From Uloborus plumipes (lineage: Eukaryota > Arthropoda > Arachnida > Araneae > Uloboridae): a DNA stretch of 64,000 nucleotides. Below the pieces are notes generated by a model. The model had not been told where the DNA came from. It was given only the letters and a program-made list of their open reading frames with translations, and did no database searches. Shown here one piece after another: positions 55,156 through 64,000 of this stretch (position 1 is its first letter; the number at the start of each line of letters is the position of its first letter). The DNA lies in the NCBI GenBank assembly GCA_038373865.1, contig JAXGGA010001175.1, positions 62,501 through 126,500 of the forward strand. The letters run 5' to 3'. The translations under genes and the position numbers were made by a program.

Positions 55156-56422
55156 TTTTTAACATGAGCGCCTACTGGGAAATTTAAATTGAATGTTGAT
55201 TCTGAACTTAAAGGAGGATTTCTTTCAAACTGACTTTATAAGAGAACGGTTTTGATAAAAAATGTATGTTAAGTACTTTTCTGAAAAATCTTCTGTGAGG
55301 ACTCTGATTCCGACTCCCACTCCGCAAACATGGCGGAAATGCAGGCTCAGAAAAAAATGACTGACTGGGCAGACGATTTTTTGTTTATTTATTCATTTTT
55401 TTTTTGTTTAATTAATTATTATTATTTTTATTTTTTTTTTTTTTTTGCAGACGATATTTTTTTTATTACAAAAATTGTTCATTCACTAGAGCATTTTACT
55501 CTTTATTTATATTTATTAACTGGCAACGGATTAAAAGTAAAATTCGAGACATTTTATTAACGAACGAGGTTTTTTTTCTTTCTTTGATAAAATGTGTTTT
55601 GATGATCTTTGTGCTTTTATTTTATTTTTTTTTCTTTTGAAAACGATGGTGAAATTTTTCTACGGAAGAACTATAATAGTTACATTCTTTAAAAGGTGCG
55701 ACAAAACTTTATTTACTCGTTTATTTACTTTTTACGTGTCCATTTCATCTGATGAGAGGGGTATATTTTGCTTTTAGAAATCAGCTTTAAGTGCTATAAA
55801 GGTATGTTTGACATAATTTTCAGTTTCAGATATTCAAGAGAATATTGATTAGATGCTAGAATGTCGATGTCGATGTACGGGAAAGTAGGCTCGTTTAGTT
55901 CTTGACAGAACTTCTTGTTCAGCTTTGTTCTTCAGACAAACAACAATAAAAAAAAAAATACATGTGTCGAAACACATCTTAAAAGTTTTACTTTTGAATC
56001 CATTCTGGTTTTGAATTATAGTTTTTAATGATGTACGTATCTTAGATTCCCAATTTTATGTGGTATTAATCTTTCATGAAAATACTTGATACAGATTGCT
56101 TTGATTGGATATAAGTTTACCAATCATTGGTAAATGAAGTTTTTTTGTGGTTTAGTAAAATTTTTTAATTAGAAAATAAAAGCTCTGTTAATAAATGATT
56201 TATTGTGAATTGCTGCTTTTTTCAGCTGACTGTAGTATCAAATAAATAAATAAAGAAAGCAAGAAAGAAATTGGTGAAAAATTATTATTTTAAAATTAAT
56301 TCAAGAAGAAAAAGTCACGGAAAAGACTTAGTTTCTCACATAACATCATTTAAACTACAAAAATTAATGGTAAGAAACAATTATAATTTGTTAAACATTA
56401 AGTACGTATGGTCGCTTTAGTT
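55156..56422. other. AT-rich non-coding, no gene seen
   Basis: T-rich frames at 55330-55560 and 55592-55777 carry no domain. GGACTCTGATTCCGACTCCC near 55299 resembles hAT ends with GGAGTC iterations. Confidence 0.4.
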
Positions 56423-58461
56423 CAGTGATGATCAACTCCTTTTACACAAGGGCCGCACTTCATATTAAGATGACTTTAGCAGGCCAGAACGTATATAAAA
56501 TGTAAACATATTTGTTTTTGTCCCTAGATATATTGCTCCTCTGAAATGTTGATGTCCGACATTGGTAATGTTTACACTTTCTTGGGTAATAAGAAAGTTC
56601 TGCGAATCTGAGCAGGAACCCTTTTGCGAAAAGACTACTAAAGTAACAAAATTCAATTCGGCCCCAATCACCCTTTCATATTACAAGAAAAGTAGGTAAA
56701 CATTGGTTAAGTCGAAAGTTATCTTCTTTGAGGAGCACTATAACATGGAAAAGAATTAGTCCGTGGAGTTAGTGCAAACATATTTCACTTCCGGATACCA
56801 GTCGGAAATTTTATGTGGAGCTTAAATTCATATAGGAGGACAAAAAAACGCCGGGAGATACTTGATCAGAGGTCATTCCGTGATGACGTCATCAAAATGG
56901 CCGCTTTTACAGGTAAATACGTTTGTTTAACTCCCCCTAAAACTCCATCATAGATTCAAATATTGCGAAACTCAAATATATCATCTGAAAGCTCTTTAAA
57001 AGAGCTATCTAGAAAAATTTAATTTGTCTTTCTAAGGTCAAGGGCCCGCCTGTAATAACGTCATCAAAATGGCCACTTTTACAGGTAAATACGTTTGTTT
57101 AACTCCCCCTAAAACTCCATCATAGATTCAAATATTACAAAACTCAAATATATCATCTGAAAGCTCTTTAAAAGAGCTATTTAGAAAGATTGAATTTTTC
57201 TTTCTAATTTTAAGGGCCCACCTGTGATGACGTCATCAAAATGGCCGCTTTTACATGTAAATACGTTTGTTTAACTCCCCCTAAAACTCCATCATAGATT
57301 CAATTATTGTAAAACTCAAATATATCATCTGAAAGCTCTTTAAAAGAGCTATTTCGAAAGATTTAATTTTTCTTTCTGAGGTCAAGGATCCACCTGTAAT
57401 GACGTCATCAAAATGGCCTCAAATGACGTCATCACAGGTGGGCCCTTGACCTTAGAAAGAAAAATTAAATCTTTCTGGATAGCTCTTTTAAAGAGCTTTT
57501 AGATGTTATATTTGAGTTTTGCAATATTTGAATCTATGATGGAGTATTAGGGGGAGTTAAACAAACGTATTTACCTGTAAAAACGGCCATTTTGATGACG
57601 TCAGTACAGGTGGGACCTTGACCTCAGAAAGAAAAATTAAATCTTTCTAAATAGCTCTTTTAAAGAGCTTTCAGATGATATATTTGAGTTTTGAAATATT
57701 TGAATCTATGATGGAGTTTTAAGCAGTTAAACGAACGTATTTACCTGTAAAAGCGGCCATTTTGATGACGTCATCACAGGTGAGCCTTTGACCTCAGAAA
57801 GAAAAATTAAATCTTTATAAATAGATCTTTTAAAGCGCTTTCAGATGATATAGTTGAGTTTTGAAATATTTAAATCTATGATGGAGTTTTATGAGGAATT
57901 AAACAAACATATTTACCTGTAAAAGCGGCCATTTTGATGACGTAATTACAGGTGGGCCCTTGACTTCAGAAAGAAAAATTAAATACTTCTAAATAGCTCT
58001 TTTAAAGAGCTTTCAGATGATACATTTGAGTTTTGCAATATTTTAATTAATGATGGAGTTTTAAGCAATTAAACGAAAGTATTACCTGTAAAAGCGGCCA
58101 TCTTGATGACGTTATCACGGGAGGTCATGACCCCTGATGAAGTGTCTCCCGGCGGTTTTTTGTTCTTATATATGTACATAAGCTCTGTACCAAATTTCAC
58201 ACTGGTATCCGGAAGTGAAATATTTCGGCTGTTTTTGTCGCTAACTCCACAGACTAAATGATGGAAAATTACAGGCCAAGAACTGTTGCCATCACTGCTA
58301 ACATTTATTTCAACAATACAAATTTTCAGCAATCGTTCTTATAATACCGAATTGAGATGATCTACTGTTTCGAAAGCTTCCAGAACATAGTTTTCGATTT
58401 AAAATGTCGAACAGAAAAACGGGCTGCATGCTGCCAGTGAGCTATAAGTTGGGCACCACTG
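56423..58461. mobile_element. hAT-like element hosting the foldback insertion
   Basis: Left CAGTGATGATCAACTCCTTTT then GGGCCGCA; reverse-complemented right CAGTGGTGCCCAACTTATAG then CAGCCCG. This CAGTGGTnCCCAAC...GGGCCGCA arrangement is typical of one group of hAT ends. Removing the foldback element at 56759-58254 leaves about 540 bp. No clear 8 bp target duplication is seen, so the call is moderate. Confidence 0.45.
56759..58254. mobile_element. Foldback element of tandem 171 bp units, copy 2
   Basis: A 1.5 kb relative of 29389-32259, also between TA dinucleotides (56757-56758, 58255-58256). The left arm has three units with cores at about 56882, 57054, 57227 and 57399; the pivot at 57399-57433 is identical in form (AAAATGGCCTCAAATGACG); the right arm has four units. 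The outer 110 to 130 bp on each side match copy 1. The minus frame 58069-58332, shared in part with 32143-32343, is a by-product of the right end. Confidence 0.85.
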
Positions 58462-58610
58462 CTCTTCAATATTAAGACATCTTCAGAAAGTGTGATTTTG
58501 AGACTTCTATGTAGATATTAGAGTAAGTAGTAAGTGTAATTTGGTACATTTAGAGTAATTCATGTTTTATGTCTTGCATTATATAGTATAAAATTTTAAA
58601 CATTGTATAT
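58462..58610. other. Non-coding spacer
   Basis: No feature recognised. Confidence 0.4.
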
Positions 58611-58770
58611 GTGTCTCTTTCGAATATGTTTTTAAAATTTTAGAAGTTTTCTGTCCGTTGTACTTTAGGCAACTTTAGTTTTGGCACTTCTTTATCTTTT
58701 TTACGATATTATTGTTTGGCACAGTATATCCTATTAAGGCTCTTGCGCCAAAAAACTGAATACAATCAAC
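58611..58770 (+). repeat. SINE-like 3' tail, copy 1
   Basis: AGAAGTTTTCTGTCC, GGCACAGTATATCCTATTAA, GGCTCTTGCGCCAAAAAACT and CAACCAACC appear in the same order as in 59075-59232. The CAACCAACC ending looks like a SINE or LINE tail; no head is found. Confidence 0.45.
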
Positions 58771-59074
58771 CAACCACTTCATCAGACAGTATTGCATATT
58801 CCTTCTGATTGTACGAATTTTAATCATATTTGATTAAAATTCTTTTATCATTGTCTTCCATATTTGAAGAAATTGTTGGGGCATACCCCCCCCCCCCAAT
58901 TAACTCTTCCCCTTCAGGAGATTGGTTTTTGTCTTCAATACGTCCTTATGTCCTGTTTTCGTCTCGTCTTCATGTCATTACTTAAGTCGTTTTTTTAATT
59001 TTTCTCAGACGTTTTCCTCAGAGAGTTATTTTGGTATGTTTTTCTAAATTCAAACCTTCGTTTCTGTATATATT

Positions 59075-59232
59075 TCGCCAAACTTTTTCAAAGCTCCAGA
59101 AGTTTTACGTTCCTTAGATCTTAAACAATGTCACTTTTTTCCACTTTAAAAAACGTTTGGAACAGTATTACCCTGTTTAGGCTTCTGTGCCAAAAAAAAA
59201 AAAAAAAAAAACAATAGAACCAACCAACCATG
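59075..59232 (+). repeat. SINE-like 3' tail, copy 2
   Basis: Parallel blocks AGAAGTTTTACGTTCC, GGAACAGTATTACCCTGTTT, AGGCTTCTGTGCC, a long A run (59191-59211) and CAACCAACC. Identity to copy 1 is about 70 to 75% by eye. A C run lies at 58888-58897 between the two. Confidence 0.45.
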
Positions 59233-59989
59233 CTTCATCTAGATCTATATGCTGAGTTCCAACTTTTTCACTTTCTTGTTTCATTTTTATTAACACATTT
59301 TCTGAATTACTGTGAGAAAAACAAATGAGCACTTTCAACATGTCTCAGTAGTGAACTAGAGTGCTAAAGCGGCTATATAATCTGGAAATATTCTTTTGCA
59401 TTGTGAATAGCAGGTGTTGTTCTACCATCTGTCTCGGATTTACTCCCTTCAGGTTCGGAGTAAAAAATTTGCTACTGGTAATACTCGAGTATTCTGAAGA
59501 TCTTTCCTCCCAAGAGTTATAGAAGTGTTAAAGGGGGGATCCAATCTTCCTCTAGGATCGCTTATATTGCCGTGCTAAGCACAAAAGTCGCATCTGGACT
59601 TTTTAACAAAATTGAGTTATTGCCACCAGGTGGCTCTCTGTGACGTATTTTACCTAAATACAATGTTTTATGGTTATTTGAGGTCGGGGAATATTTCTTA
59701 AAAAATTCTGAAAAAAAGTTTCATCTGAATCAAATACATGGTGGCGCAAAACTTTAAAGAGTTATATCTCAGTTTGAGCTCGACTGCAGATACCACTTTT
59801 GCGCTTCGCACGGCAGTATAGCTCTTACATTTGAAACTGTAAAAAAAAAAAAAAAAAAACTCTGAATCTTTCAACAAAACTTTCTCCACTTTCTTTTAAT
59901 ATTGTAAGTTAAAATTGATTTTATACTAATTCAACATGTGTTAAAGCAAAATCACAGAATTATAATATTAAATTTAAATATCACCCCAT
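59233..59989. other. Non-coding, no gene seen
   Basis: Mixed composition with an A run near 59840-59859. No gene recognised. Confidence 0.4.
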
Positions 59990-60260
59990 CCCTGAAGTAT
60001 TTCGGATATCTTGAAGACAGAACCGGATGTCATAATTAAATCTATTGTTTTCTGTTTGGTCTCAGCCTTTTATCTCGCCCTAATGAAATTCCTCCCCGAA
60101 GTCGATCCTATCAACAGATTCACCCTTTGGAATATGCGACCGGCCCCTTTCAAACTCCCATTTATGCAGAGTGCCAATGACGTGTGTTTCTACTGACAAC
60201 CTTTGACAACGTCGCCATGGTAACCGTGTCGGGAAAAGATGACTTATTTCTGCTCAGCTT
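59990..60260. other. Unique block with a palindromic X-box
   Basis: GC-balanced and non-repetitive. GTCGCCATGGTAAC at 60211-60224 fits the RFX X-box consensus GTNRCC-N(0-3)-RGYAAC with both half-sites. RFX factors drive ciliary and neuronal genes in animals. The plus frame at 60011-60196 shows no domain. Candidate regulatory element. Confidence 0.35.
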
Positions 60261-61199
60261 ATAGCTCCTTTAAAGAATCAAAATAGAATATAAATATTGA
60301 GAGAGGCCCATACACACGGAGAACTAGACTCACTGCACAAAAGTAAGTGCAACGCTCTCGCTCCAAATTTAATATTTTCGATATTTCTCCGAGAAGGAAT
60401 GGCAACAAGCATTAACTCTGTTTGCTGGTTACGTTCCATGTTTCTATTTATCTGCATGGGGATTCTTCTCAACATGGCTTGTTAATTTGCTTTGGATCAA
60501 AATATATTGCACCGAGTGAATGGTGGAAATGTTTATGACATTTCCTAAGGTATTCAGAGTAGCTTCTTTGCAATACCGTCTGTTTTCCCTGAGTGCAATT
60601 TGAGCGGCACGTAAAGCGAGATACATATCTCTTAGGGAATTTCCAGAAATTAACCTTAATTTTTCTTTAATGTCACTAGGTAGCGATGTTATTGCTAGCT
60701 ACCGACACAAAGCTTATCTATGTGTGAGGCTTAAATTGGACATAGGAGCAACGAAAGAAAAACAAATCCAGTTTTCCTACCCAGACTTAGGATAGTATAT
60801 GTAACAAACGTATTCATGCATAACAATACAGGGTTCGGCACAATGAATAATATTATACAAAAGAGACAGAACTTTGAAACAAATTGAAAATTTTAGCGAA
60901 AAAAAAAACCAATAAAACAATAAAACAAAGAAAAATGTCTACCATTTAGGATGCCATATCTGTAAGTCAGAACCACACTAATGTAAGTCCATTTTCGTAA
61001 CTTTTCAGCAGAGGGCGAAAACGATTGTCGGCTCTCTCTTTTAATGCTGCTAAATAATTATGAAGGAACTTCTTTTATAGAATAACGTTCTCATGAGTCA
61101 ATGCGGAATAAGATTCTACATGCAATGCACCAATAAAGTAAAAATCGCCACTTTTGGACTTAAGTCGTTCTGTTTTTGAAGTACAAATATATGCCGTCT
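60261..61199. other. Non-coding, no gene seen
   Basis: Overlapping short frames at 60278-60485 on both strands have no domain. No repeat boundary recognised. Confidence 0.4.
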
Positions 61200-61420
61200 C
61201 ACTTGGTTTTAATTATGACACCATACAGATGGTCGCCCTCACGTCCAGCGTATTCCTTCAGGCGTCAAATGAGAGCTTTCATCACCCGATCTAGCCCGTT
61301 CAATGGGATCTAATCCACAGCCGTTTCTTCTCGAAGGGATGTTTGTAGAGTAAAGTGTACGTTACGTGTCCTCATACCGTTCCTGAAGCCAGGGAAAGGA
61401 TACCGACAATGTATTTACAA
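61200..61420. other. Unique GC-balanced block
   Basis: GC-richer than its flanks, with TGGTCGCCCTCACGTCC and TCTAGCCCGTTCAATGGG. Non-repetitive and without a coding frame. Candidate conserved non-coding element. Confidence 0.3.
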
Positions 61421-62539
61421 TTTTAATTAAACTACTTAATACACTTGAAAAACAAAGCACGATGTCAAATCTGAAAATTACTTTGCTTTAAAAATGAAGC
61501 AAATAGAACTAATAACAAAATGCGGCAAAGAATTTCTAAATTTTAATAAACATTGTTTTTTGTAATGCAACTCTTTTTTTCCTTTACATTTTCAATACTT
61601 GTAAAATATTTCAAATGAATTTTACAAAGTGTTTGATGTTTTAAAGAACAGAGACTATTGAGATTTTTTTCTGGGTGTGTACACAAGCTGTTAGTTTTGT
61701 ATTATTTTATTCCATTACTTTTATTGATTTCAATTTTTGTATTATGCTCTTCTCTATTATTTATCGGCTTCATATTATTTACTTTAGAAGACTTAAATTC
61801 ATGTTCATATGTGCCGGCTCTTATAATGTGATTAAATTGTGCAGTTAATAGAGTTTTGCTCACACACAGCCACTGATATTACACTACGGACCGCTCTCAA
61901 CTCTTCCAAGTAGTCTGAGATCCGACTTGGATAGCACTACCAACATCGAGTTAATCAAATTCATATTGATTAAAGAAAACATGTTAGGGTGCCTCTCAGG
62001 ACCGTGGATAGTTATTCTTAATTGAACATTATTTAAGGCAATTTCGTTCAGTGATTACTCCTATGTAGTTTTCAAAGAATTTTATGACTAATTCAGATTA
62101 AAAAATGTAAATTAAAAGCTAAAATAAGGTTGCTTAACATCCGGGTAACAACTAAGATTGTCTGGGTGCTAAAAGATGCGCATAGATTTGGAGCGAGTAT
62201 GGGACAACTCAAAAATGTAACAATCAATTACGGTTAAATAACATTATATTTTATTAAAATGTCATCAAGATTCATAATACTAAATGTTCAGAAAAAATTT
62301 TTAAAATGAATTTTCAACACCGTTTTTTGTGATTTTTGAATGTATTCAAAAAGTTAAGATGTCTCCCTCCTTGCATCAAGGTCTTCAATTAGGACAGTAA
62401 TTTCAATCTGGGATCTTAGGGGTCATTTATGCTTATTTGGAAATAAATTGATTGCAATACTCCTAGACTTTCTTTTGTTCCATAAATTTTAGCCTCTGTA
62501 GGAGAAAGCCCAAATAGTTATAGCCTTTTAACCATTCCT
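61421..62539. other. AT-rich non-coding, no gene seen
   Basis: No gene, RNA or repeat boundary recognised. Confidence 0.45.
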
Positions 62540-63160
62540 TACCCACTAATAGAAGTGTTGGTCCAGATATTGTCATGGAATATTCTCTACCAACCTGTTA
62601 CGGACATTTTTGCCAAAGAGCAGAAAACTCCACCAGTGGGTGTAAAGAAAGGTTCGTTGAGAATCTCAGGTTTTGGAACTTTGCTCGGAATACATATGAA
62701 GGCGGCGCCGAGACTATCGGAACGGAAGCAACAATTTGATTAGAGCAACCAAGCATTAAATGAAATGTGCTTTCGAAGATTGGGAGGGGGTAACTATCAC
62801 CCTCATTTAGATTCCGAAGGAGTTCCACGCCCCCTCCTCTATTCTGCTGCGAGTTTGTCGCAATATTGCTTTTCGACCAAAGGCTTTGCCTATTCAGCGT
62901 CATTACCAGATTATTCTTGGGTATAATTACGGGAAGGAAAATGCCCCGGGGCTGAAAATTTTATTCCTCTCTTTTCGGAGGATAAATTAAAGATTTTGGC
63001 GGCACAACTTTATTCTGGCGTGCCTACTTTCTTCTCCTTTGCGTTAGTGAGGATTTAGATATTATTTGAAACGATTGGAATTTCAAATGAGAATAATATC
63101 TTGCCTGCCGTTGGGGGAGCGTGTCGTGTTTGGCGTTTTAGAGGTTTGTTTACGTCGTTT
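62540..63160. other. Unique GC-balanced block, candidate conserved element
   Basis: About 620 bp of higher-GC, non-repetitive sequence. Overlapping frames at 62555-62743 (plus) and 62598-62903 (minus, 101 residues) are the longest non-repeat frames here but show no recognisable domain and conflict with each other. Features include GGCGGCGCCGAG and GCCCCGGGGC. I favour a conserved non-coding element over a gene. Confidence 0.35.
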
Positions 63161-63642
63161 GTTTGAGTTTGGGGACTTATTCAAATTCCTAGTAAAAGGC
63201 ATTTATTAAACGTAGTGAAACTGCGAACTTTTACATAATTAAAATACCATTTGGGAGGAAATCATTCAAAAACGAAAGGGAAACTTTCAATGGAAAGCGA
63301 AATAACTTCCTTTGTTTCTCTTGGTATGCATTCTTATAAGACTAGTTCATACAATTTCACTTACATCCATTAAACTTTTCAAAAAATTTGTGCAAGTTTT
63401 TGTATAATTATAGCAATATTTGCTGCAATTTATAAAGGAAGCAAATCCTGTTTTTTTCTTCGCATGTAAGAACACAATAAAAAAACCCCTGGTTAAAGTT
63501 GAAAGATATTTCCAGCATTTTTCATAAAATCAATTTTTCTGCGATACATGAAGTCAGGTGGGATGAACAGATGAGTATAGCATATCGCTTATAACAATAT
63601 GCCTGACATTTAAATAGTTTGTTTCACATTGTGTTCAAATAC
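63161..63642. other. AT-rich non-coding, no gene seen
   Basis: No feature recognised before the SINE. Confidence 0.4.
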
Positions 63643-63653
63643 ATATTGAGCAA

Positions 63654-63936
63654 GAAGCCCATTGACGCAGTGGTTAGCGTTTACCTTCTACGCCGCAGAA
63701 ACGGGTTCGACTCCCGGGTTGGGCACAATCGACTCAGCCCTTTATGCCTTCGGTGGGTAGATAAAATAAGTACCAAGTTTGCTTGGGAAATAAACCCTGG
63801 AGTTCTGCGTTGGACCGACAACCTAACTGGAACATTTGCATTGCAACCCAGAACCCAAGGTCTCGAAAATTGAGAAGGGCACAGCAGGCCTTGGCCCCAT
63901 GGGCTGTGGCGCCACTGAGTTTTTTCAGTCTAGTAT
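63654..63936 (+). mobile_element. tRNA-derived SINE with 11 bp target duplication
   Basis: The 283 bp element has a tRNA-like head: GCCCATTGACGCAGTGGTTAG (acceptor and A box), CTTCTAC as anticodon-like loop, and GGGTTCGACTCCCGGG (B box and T arm) followed by TTGGGC. The loop suggests an Arg(TCT)-type parent, tentatively. The body contains GGTAGATAAAATAAGTACCA and ends near CACTGAG-TTTTTTC. ATATTGAGCAA is perfectly duplicated at 63643-63653 and 63937-63947. The frame at 63619-63873 is a by-product. It is unrelated in body to the SINE at 11662. Confidence 0.85.
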
Positions 63937-64000
63937 ATATTGAGCAAAAAATAACTGATTGAAGTAAATCTTTTCAGTTCATTAATTTTTTTTATTGAAT

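Noticed and set aside
62598..62903. 101-codon minus-strand frame
   Set aside because: No domain or splice context is visible, and a competing frame lies on the other strand.
63656..63725. tRNA gene
   Set aside because: Same reasoning: tRNA-like head of a SINE, with an 11 bp target duplication around the full element.

Overview
This is a stretch of animal nuclear DNA, most likely from an arthropod and plausibly a chelicerate such as a spider. It is strongly AT-rich and full of microsatellites and homopolymer runs, with no long open reading frames and no operon-like structure. Its repeats are those of an arthropod genome: TA-flanked Tc1/pogo-type elements, hAT elements, a TTAA-flanked piggyBac-like miniature, Helitrons and tRNA-derived SINEs. 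The spider suggestion rests on the look of the Tc1 and SINE families from memory and is an inference.

I found no complete host gene. Coding sequence is limited to transposon remains: a Tc1-type transposase lacking its DNA-binding half (51968-52555, minus), a Pif1-like Helitron helicase C-terminus with one in-frame stop (40946-41236, minus), and the N-terminal HTH exon and C-terminal exon of a pogo-like transposase whose catalytic core is gone (47183-49516). One short GC-rich reading frame beside a (TG)n tract (12431-12556) could be a host terminal exon. The window therefore looks like intergenic or intronic DNA, possibly near a developmental gene, because several unique, GC-balanced blocks (1-700, 15480-15980, 33540-33920, 46270-46830, 59990-60260, 61200-61420, 62540-63160) resemble conserved non-coding elements.

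Layout: 1-7 kb holds a diverged tandem repeat, a TA-flanked MITE (family A), a MITE of family B, a 1.3 kb pogo-like element and a 270 bp hAT MITE. 7-14 kb holds a fresh 171 bp duplication, a 2 kb hAT element, a SINE with a perfect target duplication, a hairpin, a (TG)n tract and a 1.28 kb Helitron. 16-28 kb holds tandem repeats, family C MITEs, Tigger-like ends and a 553 bp pogo-like element. 29.4-32.3 kb is a foldback element built of 171 bp units. 38-41.6 kb is a Helitron region with three tandem 5' ends and one delimited 833 bp element. 43-44.2 kb holds three hairpin MITEs side by side. 45-51 kb holds a hAT element, an 84 bp piggyBac-like element, a 2.3 kb pogo-like element and the second copy of the 1.3 kb element. 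51-55 kb holds a Tc1 element nested in a LINE-like repeat and a 146 bp satellite. 56.4-58.5 kb holds the second foldback element inside a hAT-like element. The window ends with a second SINE.

The most interesting structures are the foldback family, whose left arm carries 11 units in one copy and 3 in the other while the right arm stays at four, each unit carrying a CRE palindrome joined to a YY1-like motif, and three separate pogo-like families that each repeat a motif from their own terminal inverted repeat many times near the ends.
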